Part shown: in pieces, positions 26,153 through 35,562 of the stretch
Numbering within the stretch: the stretch's first letter is position 1
How the letters are laid out: each line of letters opens with the position of its first letter
Assembly (NCBI GenBank): GCA_015061035.1
Contig: SUXK01000001.1
Coordinates: forward strand, 275,759 to 339,758
Origin: Bacteroidales bacterium
GTDB taxonomy: Bacteria; Bacteroidota; Bacteroidia; Bacteroidales; G3-4614
Direction: 5' to 3'
DNA length: 64,000 nt
Program-made: the position numbers and the translations under genes
The notes under the pieces: model-generated
What the model saw: the letters and a program-made list of their open reading frames with translations, nothing else
What the model was told of the DNA's origin: nothing
Databases searched by the model: none

Positions 26153-26623
26153 ATGAGAAAACTATTAATATTGAGTTTGTTTGTGCTTACATATGCGACT
26201 TTGTCGGCTCAAAACATTATAATACAGCAGAATAATAACCAACAGGTACCTAAAGAAAAAATTATAGAGAAGAAAATATATGTCCCAGTAGAGAAGAAAG
26301 AAGAACCTAAACAACCAATCTGTTTACATGGTTATTTATATGTTTTTCCTGAAGATTTGGGATCGTTTAGAGAATATCCTAGAAAAATGATAGAGTCTTT
26401 AAATAGATCAAGGCCATATGGACGTGATAATTGGCGATTACCAACATATGAAGAATTACGATTGATAGCTGAGAATTATGATAAAATAGGAGATGTTAAA
26501 TATATAGGGCAAATGGGAAGTTTTTATATGCATAGTTATTATGGAAATGCTTGCGTTTGTCATACTCATGAATTAGTATCTGGCAATTATGATTATCCAA
26601 TCCGTCTAGTCTCTACAAATTAG
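26153..26623 (+). CDS. Small secreted protein with WRLP (FISUMP/C-type-lectin-like) signature
   Basis: A 156-aa protein with a signal peptide (MRKLLILSLFVLTYATLSA, mature from QNIIIQQNN). A charged linker rich in Lys and Glu (about residues 38-58) leads to a small domain: NWRLPTYEELRLIAENYDKIG (about 103-123) and a terminal YPIRLVS. W-R-L-P followed by an E-L helix and a closing 'R.V' strand is the signature of the FISUMP (TIGR02145-like) and DUF1566-like C-type-lectin folds, here in minimal form. Two cysteines near the end (NACVC) are notable. The ligand is unknown. It lies downstream of RNA element B and is followed by a second gene of the same type. Confidence 0.6.
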   Translation: MRKLLILSLFVLTYATLSAQNIIIQQNNNQQVPKEKIIEKKIYVPVEKKEEPKQPICLHGYLYVFPEDLGSFREYPRKMIESLNRSRPYGRDNWRLPTYEELRLIAENYDKIGDVKYIGQMGSFYMHSYYGNACVCHTHELVSGNYDYPIRLVSTN

Positions 26624-26673
26624 ATTTGTTCTTATTCAATTAAAATAATGTTTAATTATAAAAAAATAAAAAT

Positions 26674-27231
26674 ATGAAAAAAATAATATTGTCAATATTA
26701 GCTATATTGAGTTCTTATAATGTGTATTCACAATCTATTTCTTATGGTGGAGTTGAGTGGTGTTGGTCAGTTTTTCAAGGTAATTATACTACTGTAAATT
26801 GTAAAGAGAAAATAAATCATCATGAATTTTACAGTAGGAATATTCCATCTGGATGGCGTTTGCCAACAAAAGCAGAACTATTAAGTCTTCTAAGTTCAGC
26901 TAAGGCTTTATATATTTATACAAGTGATCCTAATTATGCTCGTTTCGAATTTGATGATAATAGATCCTTAATTGGTTTAACTTTGGATTTAACATTTGGT
27001 GTCGCATTTGGTGGATATCGTCAGACGATGGGAGCTAAATGTTCTTATTTAGTAAAGGAGGGTGTAATTAGTTTTAGTCATAGTCGACCTATTCGAGAAG
27101 AAATTCGCGAAGATAGAATATATCCTCTTTTAGAAAATAATGAACAAATAAGATTTGGTATTGAAGAATATGCTAAATTTGAAGCAACATTTGATAAACC
27201 TGCATCTGTAAGATTAGTTAGAGATTTGTAA
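26674..27231 (+). CDS. Secreted protein with WRLP (FISUMP/C-type-lectin-like) signature
   Basis: A 185-aa protein with a signal peptide (MKKIILSILAILSSYNVYS, before QSIS). The mature start ISYGGVEWCWSV resembles the strand that opens FISUMP-like domains (V.WA.CNVG). Then follow SGWRLPTKAELLSLLSSAK (about residues 59-77) and the closing ASVRLVRDL. The middle contains a glycine-rich segment (TFGVAFGGYRQTMGAKCSYLV). The gene is very AT-rich and without the GC-rich tail seen in the lipoprotein at 39666. It probably forms a pair with the preceding gene, and a perfect terminator follows. Function unknown. Confidence 0.6.
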   Translation: MKKIILSILAILSSYNVYSQSISYGGVEWCWSVFQGNYTTVNCKEKINHHEFYSRNIPSGWRLPTKAELLSLLSSAKALYIYTSDPNYARFEFDDNRSLIGLTLDLTFGVAFGGYRQTMGAKCSYLVKEGVISFSHSRPIREEIREDRIYPLLENNEQIRFGIEEYAKFEATFDKPASVRLVRDL

Positions 27232-27251
27232 TCAAAAGAATATATTAACTA

Positions 27252-27287
27252 AATAGTCCCAAAGTTTAAGCAAACTTTGGGACTATT
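27252..27287 (+). terminator. Hairpin terminator after the element-B gene pair
   Basis: A 16-bp perfect stem (AATAGTCCCAAAGTTT and complement) with an AAGC loop. No long U-tract follows, so it may act as a barrier or bidirectional element toward clpB. The following 27300-27355 segment is a GGGGTGAGG-type palindromic remnant similar to 18160-18186. Confidence 0.6.
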
Positions 27288-27356
27288 GATGAAGAAACAC
27301 CCTTTTCAAAAGAAATACCCCCTCTCGACCAGAGAGGGGGATAGGGGGTGAGGATA

Positions 27357-29945
27357 TTAGTTTCCAAACACTAAACCATCTTCGTTAGCATCAATTACAA
27401 TAGGTTTGCTCTTATCAACCTTTTGGGCAAGAAGTTCTTTAGAGAGGTGGTTAAGCACATCTCTGTGGATAACTCTCTTAACAGGTCTTGCTCCAAATTG
27501 TGGGTCGTAACCCTCGTGGGCAATAAACTTAACAGCCTTATCAGTAAAGTTAAGAGTAATACCATTTTGTGCCAATAACTTCTTAACGCTGTTTAATTGA
27601 ATTGAAACAATCTCTCCAATTTCACTCTCGTTGAGCGGAGCAAACATAATAATGTCATCAATACGATTCAAGAACTCGGGGCGAACACTCTGTTTCAATA
27701 ACTCCATAACCTCGTTTTTGCTCTTCTCAATAATCTCCTCGCGGTTACTGTCGTTAATACGCTCAAAGTTTTCACGAATAAGTGAAGAACCTATATTAGA
27801 GGTCATTATAATAATAGTGTTCTTAAAGTTTACCAAGCGTCCTTTATTGTCGGTCAGACGACCATCATCAAGCACCTGTAAAAGAGTGTTGAAAACATCA
27901 GGGTGAGCCTTCTCAATCTCATCAAAAAGAACAACAGAATAAGGTTTTCTTCTGATTGCTTCGGTAAGTTGACCACCCTCATCGTAACCAACATATCCTG
28001 GAGGCGAACCAATCAGACGGGTAACACTGAATTTCTCTTGATACTCACTCATATCAATACGAGTCATCATATTCTCATCATCAAAAAGATACTCAGCAAG
28101 AGCCTTTGCAAGTTCAGTCTTACCAACACCAGTAGTGCCTAAGAATATAAATGAGCCAATGGGGCGTTTGGGATCACTCAACCCTGCTCTGTTTCGCCTT
28201 ACTGCGTCAGAAACAGCAACAATAGCCTCATGTTGCCCAACAACGCGTTTGTGTAACTCCTCTTCAAGGTTAAGAAGTTTTTCGCGTTCGCTTTGTAGCA
28301 TCTTGGTAACAGGTATGCCAGTCCAACGTGATACAACCTCTGCTATATCATCGGCAGTAACCTCCTCTTTAATCATAGCATTGTCGCCTTGTAGAGTTTT
28401 TAAATGCTCCTGAATATCGGCAATCTCTTTCTCTTTACCAACAATTTTAGCATATCTGATTTCAGCAACCTTGCCATAATCACCCTCACGTTCTGCCCTC
28501 TCTGCCTCATATTTGAGGTTTTCAATATCAATCTTGTTTTGTTGAATCTTGTTGACAAGTTCTTTTTCTGATTTCCACTTTGCACTATATTGTTTCTCTT
28601 CCTCTTTGAGGTTGGCAATAGAGCGGTTTAGTTGTTCCAGTTTAGCCTTGTCGTTTTCACGTTTGATAGCCTCACGCTCAATCTCAAGTTGCATAATCTT
28701 ACGGCTTATCTCATCAATCTCTTCGGGAACAGAATCCACCTCCAAACGAAGTTTTGCAGCCGCCTCATCCATAAGGTCTATGGCTTTGTCGGGTAAGAAA
28801 CGATCCGAGATATAGCGTGATGACAATTGAACAGCAGCAATAATAGCCTCATCTTTAATTCTAACCTTGTGGTGGTTTTCGTATCTCTCCTTTAACCCTC
28901 TCAATATTGAAATTGAGTCAGCCTCATCAGGTTCTTCAACCATTACAATTTGGAAGCGTCTTTCAAGAGCCTTATCCTTCTCAAAATATTTCTGATATTC
29001 ATCAAGAGTGGTAGCACCAATTGAACGAAGTTCTCCACGAGCCAATGCAGGTTTTAGGATGTTTGCGGCGTCCATTGCACCCTCTCCCTTACCAGCACCA
29101 ACAAGGGTATGAATTTCATCTATGAATAGGATAATTTCTCCATCGGCATGAATAACCTCATTAACAACAGCCTTTAAACGTTCCTCAAATTCACCCTTAT
29201 ATTTGGCACCAGCCACCAAAGCACCCATATCTAACGAGAAAATCTCTTTACGTTTAAGATTTTCAGGTACATCGCCTCTAACAATTCTATGGGCAAGACC
29301 TTCGGCAATAGCAGTCTTACCGGTACCCGGTTCTCCAATAAGAATAGGATTGTTTTTAGTTCTGCGACTTAATATTTGCAAAACACGTCTAATTTCATCA
29401 TCCCTACCAATAACAGGATCTAATTTACCATCTCTTGCTCGTTCGTTCAAGTTTATGGCATATTTTGATAGAGCATTATAGGTTTGCTCAGCACTTGCAT
29501 CGTTAACCTTTTTGCCTTTGCGGAGTTCATCAATAGCACTACCCAATCCCTTTTCGGTAATGCCAGCGTCCTTTAAGAACTGCGAAACTTTGTTCTTAAC
29601 CAATAGTAAAGCCATGATAATACTCTCCATAGCAACAAACTGGTCGCCACATTTATTAGAGTAATCTTCGGCTTTAGTTAAAACCTCATTGCTCTCTCTG
29701 CTTAAATAAGGTTCGCCACCGCTAACCTTAGGTAGCATCTCAATCTCTCTATTAATAGAGTATGTAAGTTGGTTTACATTTGCTCCCAATTTGTTAAAGA
29801 GGAATTCGGCAACGGAGCCATCAACCTCCATAACACCTTTGAGCAAGTGAAGTGTTTCAATAGATTGATTGCTGTTTCTGTTAGCAATCTCTACGGCTTT
29901 TTGAATAGCCTCTTGCGATTTAATTGTAAAGTTGTTTAAATTCAT
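27357..29945 (-). CDS. clpB: ATP-dependent disaggregase ClpB
   Basis: This 862-aa hexameric AAA+ chaperone pulls proteins out of aggregates together with DnaK/DnaJ/GrpE. The N-terminal Clp repeat domain is at about 1-145. NBD1 has Walker [16 protein letters not shown] and Walker [16 protein letters not shown]. The middle coiled-coil domain (about 400-525, rich in [19 protein letters not shown] heptads) separates ClpB from ClpA/C. NBD2 has Walker [16 protein letters not shown]. The C-terminal D2 small domain ends normally. A good Shine-Dalgarno (AAAGGAG) precedes the start. Full length, nothing missing. Confidence 0.97.
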   Translation of the reverse strand: MNLNNFTIKSQEAIQKAVEIANRNSNQSIETLHLLKGVMEVDGSVAEFLFNKLGANVNQLTYSINREIEMLPKVSGGEPYLSRESNEVLTKAEDYSNKCGDQFVAMESIIMALLLVKNKVSQFLKDAGITEKGLGSAIDELRKGKKVNDASAEQTYNALSKYAINLNERARDGKLDPVIGRDDEIRRVLQILSRRTKNNPILIGEPGTGKTAIAEGLAHRIVRGDVPENLKRKEIFSLDMGALVAGAKYKGEFEERLKAVVNEVIHADGEIILFIDEIHTLVGAGKGEGAMDAANILKPALARGELRSIGATTLDEYQKYFEKDKALERRFQIVMVEEPDEADSISILRGLKERYENHHKVRIKDEAIIAAVQLSSRYISDRFLPDKAIDLMDEAAAKLRLEVDSVPEEIDEISRKIMQLEIEREAIKRENDKAKLEQLNRSIANLKEEEKQYSAKWKSEKELVNKIQQNKIDIENLKYEAERAEREGDYGKVAEIRYAKIVGKEKEIADIQEHLKTLQGDNAMIKEEVTADDIAEVVSRWTGIPVTKMLQSEREKLLNLEEELHKRVVGQHEAIVAVSDAVRRNRAGLSDPKRPIGSFIFLGTTGVGKTELAKALAEYLFDDENMMTRIDMSEYQEKFSVTRLIGSPPGYVGYDEGGQLTEAIRRKPYSVVLFDEIEKAHPDVFNTLLQVLDDGRLTDNKGRLVNFKNTIIIMTSNIGSSLIRENFERINDSNREEIIEKSKNEVMELLKQSVRPEFLNRIDDIIMFAPLNESEIGEIVSIQLNSVKKLLAQNGITLNFTDKAVKFIAHEGYDPQFGARPVKRVIHRDVLNHLSKELLAQKVDKSKPIVIDANEDGLVFGN

Positions 29946-30199
29946 AACTCAAATCTCCTTTCATTAACAAATGTTTTTTATAACAATAAAAACAAAGAAA
30001 GTGCCATAAGGTTTTATATGACAAAATGTCCGTTTTGGGGTGATTTACAGATAGTTGTATGTTGCTAATTTTGCAAAACCCGTTGAAAATTTGCAAGTTG
30101 AGTAACTGACAAAAAGTCATATTTTGTAGTTGTAATAATAAAATAATTGTTCAACTTGCTACTTGCTTAAAAAATAAATCCTCCCAAATACCATATTTT

Positions 30200-30340
30200 C
30201 GCTCGTTTGTTTGTATCTTTGAGGTTGAACCTCGAAGATAATCGGCACTCGCAGTAAAATACATCAGAACAAGTTCTATGTATTTCGCTCGTTTGTTATT
30301 ATCTTTGCTTACTAACAACTACCCCGTAGGGGCAACTTTA
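30200..30340. repeat. Intergenic repeat cluster upstream of tgt
   Basis: The 424-nt gap between clpB and tgt contains two copies of TTTCGCTCGTTTGTT.. ending TATCTTTG (about 30207-30233 and 30287-30315). A hairpin GAGGTTGAACCTC and an inverted pair AATACAT..AGAAC/GTTCT.ATGTATT lie in between. The CTCG..GCTCG arrangement resembles the repeats at 35431, 38870 and 63491. Units of the AGTTGTTAGTTGTC family follow at 30305-30360. The TATCTTTG copies could also serve as -7 boxes. Confidence 0.45.
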
Positions 30341-30369
30341 GTTGACAACTAACAACTACTAAAAGACAA

Positions 30370-31500
30370 ATGGAATTTGAATTAATAAAAAACGATATAT
30401 TAAGTAATGCAAGGGCAGGCGTTATAACCACTTCGCATGGAAAAATAGAGACACCAATATTTATGCCCGTAGGAACAGCGGCAACAGTAAAGTGCTGTCA
30501 TCGCCATGAATTGGAGGAGGATGTAAATGCTCCTATAATATTAGGTAATACATATCATCTGTACCTGCGTCCGGGATTGGATATACTCCGTAATGCTGGA
30601 GGACTGCATGGCTTTGCTGGTTGGAATAGGGCAATGCTCACCGATAGTGGAGGTTTTCAAGTATTTTCACTGTCAGGAAACAGAAAGTTAAAAGAGGAAG
30701 GAGTACACTTCCGCTCGCATATCGATGGCAGTAAACACCTGTTTACACCCGAAAATGTAGTAGATATACAGCGAGTAATAGGAGCAGACATAATGATGGC
30801 ACTTGATGAGTGCACTCCCGGAACAGCCGATTTTTCGTACGCAAAAAAATCGTTAGATTTAACAATGCGATGGTTACAACGAGGTTGGAAACACTTTAAC
30901 GAAACATCCCCCTTGTATGGCCATAGTCAAGCATTTTTCCCAATAGTGCAGGGGTGTGTATATCCCGAACTCCGCCGCAGGGCAGCCGAAGAGGTTGCCG
31001 CTCTTGGAGCAGAAGGAAATGCCATAGGCGGATTGGCAGTAGGAGAGCCAGCCGAGCAGATGTACGAAATGATTGAGGTAGTGAACGAGATACTACCCAA
31101 AGACAAACCACGCTATTTGATGGGAGTTGGAACACCAGCCAATATACTTGAAGGAATAGAGCGAGGCGTAGATATGTTTGATTGTGTAATGCCAACACGC
31201 AACGGACGCAATGCAATGTTGTTTACTCGCAACGGAATAATGAATATGCGAAATAAAAAGTGGGCAACCGATTTCTCTCCAATTGAGGAGGGGGGAGCAT
31301 CGTATGTTGATGAAGCATATACAAAAGCCTACCTGCGTCACCTATTCATAAGTGATGAGTTTTTGGCAATGCAAATAGCATCATTGCACAATTTAGCGTT
31401 CTATCTATGGTTGGTACGCGAGGCACGCCGTCAGATATTGAATGGCACATTCAAATCGTGGAAAGATGAAATGATAGTCAAAGTGACAACACGCTTGTAA
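30370..31500 (+). CDS. tgt: Queuine tRNA-ribosyltransferase
   Basis: The enzyme exchanges guanine 34 of Asp, Asn, His and Tyr tRNAs for a queuosine precursor (preQ1 or queuine). Catalytic motifs are present: MLTDSGGFQVFSLSG (substrate-binding Asp), GGLAVGEP and the nucleophile aspartate in FDCVMPTRNGRNA. The 376-aa length is normal. Unusually, the region that normally holds the CxCxxC zinc ligands reads EGGASYVDEAYTKAYLRHL, with no cysteine at all, while the surrounding AYLRHL and ..HNL.FY segments are intact. The remaining histidine cannot hold zinc alone, so this Tgt is probably zinc-free. It is followed 18 nt later by a lipopolysaccharide-export-type permease, as in other Bacteroidales. 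Confidence 0.95.
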   Translation: MEFELIKNDILSNARAGVITTSHGKIETPIFMPVGTAATVKCCHRHELEEDVNAPIILGNTYHLYLRPGLDILRNAGGLHGFAGWNRAMLTDSGGFQVFSLSGNRKLKEEGVHFRSHIDGSKHLFTPENVVDIQRVIGADIMMALDECTPGTADFSYAKKSLDLTMRWLQRGWKHFNETSPLYGHSQAFFPIVQGCVYPELRRRAAEEVAALGAEGNAIGGLAVGEPAEQMYEMIEVVNEILPKDKPRYLMGVGTPANILEGIERGVDMFDCVMPTRNGRNAMLFTRNGIMNMRNKKWATDFSPIEEGGASYVDEAYTKAYLRHLFISDEFLAMQIASLHNLAFYLWLVREARRQILNGTFKSWKDEMIVKVTTRL

Positions 31501-31518
31501 AAATTGACTCTTTAGGTT

Positions 31519-32589
31519 ATGCTTAAGAAAATAGACTTTTACATAATAAAGAAGTTTTTAGGAACCTACATATTTGCAATAGTATTGATAATATCTATTG
31601 CGGTGGTGTTTGATATAAACGAAAAGATTGATGACTTTATAAATGCACCGTTAAAAGAGATATTGTTTGATTATTATCTAAACTTTATCCCATATTTTGC
31701 GAATCTCTTTAGTCAATTATTCACCTTTATAGCAGTAATATTTTTTACTTCAAAGTTGGCTGATAACTCCGAGATAATAGCAATGTTATCAAGCGGAATA
31801 AGTTTTAAGCGGTTAATGGTCCCCTATATGGTTTCGGCAGCAATAATATCATCGTTAACCTTTACCCTTAATAGTTTTGTAATACCGCCGGCAAACAAAA
31901 CGCGAATAGAGTTTCAGAATAAATATGTATCAAACAAAAAAGTAGATTATGCACAAAACGTACAGTTGCAGGTATCTCCGGGAGTAATAGCATACATAAA
32001 CCGCTACGATGATAATCTGAAAACAGGATATCGATTTTCGATGGAGAAATTTGAGGGAAAGAGTCTGAGATCAAAACTGACAGCAGAGTCAATCCGATAC
32101 GATAGCGCATATAGGTGGGTGGCGCGAAACTATACCATACGCGATTTTAACGGAATGGAGGAGACTTTCCGAAAAGGAACAAGATTAGATACCATAATAA
32201 CCATAGCACCATCCGATTTTCTAATATCGCGATACGATGCCGAGTTGATGACCACACCAGAGTTAAAAGAGTATATAAAAAAGCAAGAGGCACGAGGAGC
32301 TTCAAACATAAAACCTTTTCATATAGAGTTTGAGTCACGAATAGCATCAACCTTTGCAGCCTTTATATTAACATCAATAGGAATGTTCCTGTCATCGCGA
32401 AAAGTAAAAGGAGGAATGGGAGTAAACATAGGAATAGGTTTAATATTAAGTTTTACCTACATTCTGTTCTCAACCATATCATCAACCTTTGCAACCAATG
32501 GCGATATGTCGCCACGTTTGGCTGTGTGGATACCAAATATACTCTATCTCTTTATTGCAATATATCTATATACCAAGGCACCAAAATAG
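31519..32589 (+). CDS. LptF/LptG-family permease
   Basis: A 356-aa inner membrane protein of the YjgP/YjgQ family (PF03739), part of the ABC complex that extracts lipopolysaccharide from the inner membrane. Helices are predicted near residues 13-33, 55-80, 100-122, then after a periplasmic beta-jellyroll (about 130-260) near 278-298, 305-325 and 333-352. The N-terminus MLKKIDFYIIKKFLGTYIFAIVLII is typical. Which of LptF or LptG it is cannot be decided by eye. Co-transcribed with tgt. Confidence 0.9.
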   Translation: MLKKIDFYIIKKFLGTYIFAIVLIISIAVVFDINEKIDDFINAPLKEILFDYYLNFIPYFANLFSQLFTFIAVIFFTSKLADNSEIIAMLSSGISFKRLMVPYMVSAAIISSLTFTLNSFVIPPANKTRIEFQNKYVSNKKVDYAQNVQLQVSPGVIAYINRYDDNLKTGYRFSMEKFEGKSLRSKLTAESIRYDSAYRWVARNYTIRDFNGMEETFRKGTRLDTIITIAPSDFLISRYDAELMTTPELKEYIKKQEARGASNIKPFHIEFESRIASTFAAFILTSIGMFLSSRKVKGGMGVNIGIGLILSFTYILFSTISSTFATNGDMSPRLAVWIPNILYLFIAIYLYTKAPK

Positions 32590-32683
32590 GTAAAATAGAA
32601 TCTTTGCAGTAAAAAAGTAAGGTAAATATTTGCATTTAAATATCTTTTATTGTAAAATTGTAACCCCAAAAACAGAAAAAGAC

Positions 32684-33814
32684 GTGTCAAATAGAATACA
32701 TGTAATATCTTTTCAAGTACCATATCCCGCCGATTACGGAGGGGTAATAGATGTATATTATAAGGTAAAAGCGTTAAAGGATGCAGGATACAAGGTAGCC
32801 TTGCACTGCTTTGCATATAAGGGAAGAAAAGACTCTCGAGCATTACACGATATAGCCGATGAGGTATATATCTACAAGCGAAATACATGTATTTTATACA
32901 GACTATTGTCAAAACCCTATATAGTAAAAAGTCGTCAATCTGATGAATTGCTCAACAGACTATTACAGGATGATGATCCAATTCTTTTTGAGGGGCTACA
33001 CACCACTCATTTGTTATCATCTCCACTACTTAAGAATCGCAAAAAGTTTGTAAGGGCGCACAATGTAGAGAGTGATTACTATAAATATTTGGCAGATGCA
33101 ACAGTGTCGGTTAAGAAAAAAATATTCTTCAACTGGGAGGCACAGCGACTAAGCAAATATGAAAGCGTATTGGAAAATGCCGATGTAATATTTGCAATAA
33201 CCGAAAAAGACAAACGATATTTCTCAGCAACATATCCATCGGTAACAACCGAACTATTACCCTGTTTTCACAACGGTAATGAAGATAATATCTCGCAACA
33301 AAGAGGAATGGGCGACTATGTCCTCTATAATGGAAACCTAAGTGTTGAGGAGAATTTGAATGCAGTCTATTTTTTGGCAGAGCGAATAATTCCAGCATTC
33401 CCAACACAAAAATGGATAATAGCAGGAGGTAACCCACCTAAGGAATTATACGAAGTATTCCAAAAGATGAATAATGTTGAGATAGTTGCCAACCCAACAT
33501 CGCAGCAGATGTCTCGCTTAATAAGCGAAGCAGCAGCAAATGTATTGATCACATTCCAATCAACAGGCATAAAATTAAAACTGATAAATGCACTATACAA
33601 AGGAGGTCACTGCATTGTAAACGATAAGATGATTGAGAGTACAGGTCTAAAAGATGTATGTATGGTAACCCACTCAGATAAAGATCTGATAGAGACAATA
33701 AAAACAGCCTTATCACAACAAATCACACCCCAACAACTTGCTGAGCGAAAAGAGGTACTACTCAAAAGTTACGACAATAACGAGAATATCAAAATTCTCA
33801 CAAAATACCTATAA
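32684..33814 (+). CDS. Glycosyltransferase, family 4-like (GT-B fold)
   Basis: The protein begins (V/M)SNRIHVISFQVPYPADYGGVIDV, the usual N-terminus for this Bacteroidales group. That places the start at a GTG; an alternative TTG 54 nt upstream would add a tail without family support. The N-terminal Rossmann-like half is followed by YVLYNGNLSVEENLNAVYFLAERI, IIAGGNPP and VEIVANPTSQQMSRLISEAAANVLITFQSTGIKLKLINAL (read as separate blocks), which is the nucleotide-sugar half of GT-B enzymes. The E-x7-E motif is poorly kept (the position after the glycine loop reads STGIKLKL), so donor binding may differ. Likely a surface glycan enzyme. Confidence 0.75.
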   Translation: MSNRIHVISFQVPYPADYGGVIDVYYKVKALKDAGYKVALHCFAYKGRKDSRALHDIADEVYIYKRNTCILYRLLSKPYIVKSRQSDELLNRLLQDDDPILFEGLHTTHLLSSPLLKNRKKFVRAHNVESDYYKYLADATVSVKKKIFFNWEAQRLSKYESVLENADVIFAITEKDKRYFSATYPSVTTELLPCFHNGNEDNISQQRGMGDYVLYNGNLSVEENLNAVYFLAERIIPAFPTQKWIIAGGNPPKELYEVFQKMNNVEIVANPTSQQMSRLISEAAANVLITFQSTGIKLKLINALYKGGHCIVNDKMIESTGLKDVCMVTHSDKDLIETIKTALSQQITPQQLAERKEVLLKSYDNNENIKILTKYL

Positions 33815-33945
33815 TTTAATTAGGGGTTAGTGCGTGTCTTTGCCATAATTAGTAATTAATACACTATCAACTATCCTATGTTAGAAGGGGAGTGCTCCTC
33901 TCGCAGCCAACTAACAACTACCCGTAGGGTGGCGTCAGCCAGCAA

Positions 33946-35412
33946 CTAACAACTTTGTTCTGGGCTATTCTTAAGAATACCCAAAAGAAAGTTCCAGAAT
34001 TTCTCAACCGAAGCAATCTCAACCCTCTCATCGGGAGAGTGGGGATGAAGCATATTAGGGCCAATCGAAATCATATCCAAATTTGGGTAAAGCGAAGATA
34101 TAATACCGCACTCCAACCCTGCGTGCATAACCTTAGTCTTAAGATCCTCGCCAAAAGAGGTTTTGTAAAAATCTTTAGCAATATTCAAAATCGGAGAGTT
34201 TAAATTTGGAGTCCACGAAGGATAATCACCAAACAACTCAACTTCAGCGTCAACAAGCGAGTATAAACTCCACAAACTTGATATGTAGTTATACTTTCTG
34301 CTATTCATTGTTGAGCGAACCAAAATTTGTACCCAAGCTATGCCATCCTTACAATTGACAATAGCCAAATTTGAAGAGGTCTCAACCGTATCTTCAATAC
34401 CGGGAATCATCCGCTCCACACCATCGGGGGTAGCATCAATAACATTAATAAACTTACGTTGAAACTCCATTGGAAGAATACCAATAGGCATATTAACCTC
34501 CTGACAATCTATCAAAACAGCATCATCAATAATATTATATTCACTCTGATAAAGTCTGCTGAATAGAGTAACTTCCTTTAAAAAATCTTCGCAATCGTTT
34601 TCGTTAACAACCACAATGGCATTAGCATAACGAGGAATAGCGTTACGGGTATCGCCACCAATAATTTCTGAAACCCTGATACCGTAAGCCTGAATACAAA
34701 AATTCAAAAATCTAACCAATAACTTATTTGCGTTACCCCTTCCTCTATGAATATCAACACCCGAGTGGCCCCCTTTAAGACCTCTGATAGTAAGTTTGTA
34801 AGCCCTGCCTTTTATGTCGCACACCTCGTTTGTATATTTAAGTGAAGCCTTAAAATCAATAGCACCGGCACAACCAATAAACGCAGAGTTATCCTCTTCA
34901 GAATCGGTGTTAATCATAATAGAGTGTTTTAAAAACTCTTTATCTAAGAGAGTAGCCCCCTCCATACCGCACTCTTCATCCGTAGTAAAAAGAGCCTCAA
35001 TCTCAGGATGGGAGATTTCGTTATTATCCAAAATGGCAAGAGTTGCAGCAACACCAATACCATTGTCAGCACCCAACGAAGTATCCTTGGCCCTAACCCA
35101 GCCATTGTCAACAAAAATAGTCAACGGGTCAGTCGAGAAATTATGCGAAGAGTTGTGAGTCTTCTGTCCCACCATATCAATATGAGATTGAATGATAATG
35201 CCCTTGCGCATCTCCATGCCTTTAGTAGCAGGTTTATGAATAAGAATATTACCTGCCTTATCTTTTACATAAGAGAGACCTCTCTCCTTTGCAAAATTTA
35301 TAATATACTCCGAAATCTTTTCAAGATTATGCGAAGTGTGGGGGATTTTACAAATATCATAAAAGAATCGCCATACACACAAAGGTTGTAAAGGTAAAAT
35401 TTGCTCTCTCAT
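33946..35412 (-). CDS. pepD: Cytosolic aminoacyl-histidine dipeptidase (Xaa-His)
   Basis: A 488-aa M20C zinc dipeptidase with wide specificity. Zinc ligands are visible in IIQSHIDMVGQK (His-x-Asp), TSLGADNGIGVAAT (bridging Asp), LFTTDEECGMEGA (catalytic Glu), INTDSEE (Asp) and MHAGLECGII (terminal His). The lid domain with GLKGGHSGVDIHRGRGNA is present. Length and order are canonical. The final residues Ser-Cys-stop are encoded by an AGTTGTTAG unit of the dispersed repeat, exactly as in ttcA, so the natural C-terminus may have been displaced. The 130-nt gap downstream is filled with the same repeat. Confidence 0.92.
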   Translation of the reverse strand: MREQILPLQPLCVWRFFYDICKIPHTSHNLEKISEYIINFAKERGLSYVKDKAGNILIHKPATKGMEMRKGIIIQSHIDMVGQKTHNSSHNFSTDPLTIFVDNGWVRAKDTSLGADNGIGVAATLAILDNNEISHPEIEALFTTDEECGMEGATLLDKEFLKHSIMINTDSEEDNSAFIGCAGAIDFKASLKYTNEVCDIKGRAYKLTIRGLKGGHSGVDIHRGRGNANKLLVRFLNFCIQAYGIRVSEIIGGDTRNAIPRYANAIVVVNENDCEDFLKEVTLFSRLYQSEYNIIDDAVLIDCQEVNMPIGILPMEFQRKFINVIDATPDGVERMIPGIEDTVETSSNLAIVNCKDGIAWVQILVRSTMNSRKYNYISSLWSLYSLVDAEVELFGDYPSWTPNLNSPILNIAKDFYKTSFGEDLKTKVMHAGLECGIISSLYPNLDMISIGPNMLHPHSPDERVEIASVEKFWNFLLGILKNSPEQSC

Positions 35413-35430
35413 ATCAGATACCAGTTATCA

Positions 35431-35523
35431 GTTAACGAACATACTTTCGTTGAATCTGCTCACGCTCGGCAAAGTTTAAGTAAACTTATTTTGCCCTCGC
35501 TTACTCGTAGATTTGTTAGTTAA
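35431..35523. repeat. Dispersed 90-nt repeat, copy 1
   Basis: Begins with GTTAACGAAC..TTTCGTT and continues GAATCTGCTCACGCTCGGC, a stem GGCAAAGTTTA with TAAACTTATTTTGCC, then CTCGCTTACTCG.AGATTTGTTAG. The copy at 38870-38960 is about 90% identical, and 63491-63557 is a diverged one. No coding potential. Confidence 0.75.
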
Positions 35524-35562
35524 TTACTATTTACTGACTTATTTATATAATAACAAATGGAT

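Noticed and set aside
32630..32683. Upstream TTG start for the family 4 glycosyltransferase
   Set aside because: The extra 18 residues lack family support; the protein family starts near the GTG at 32684.
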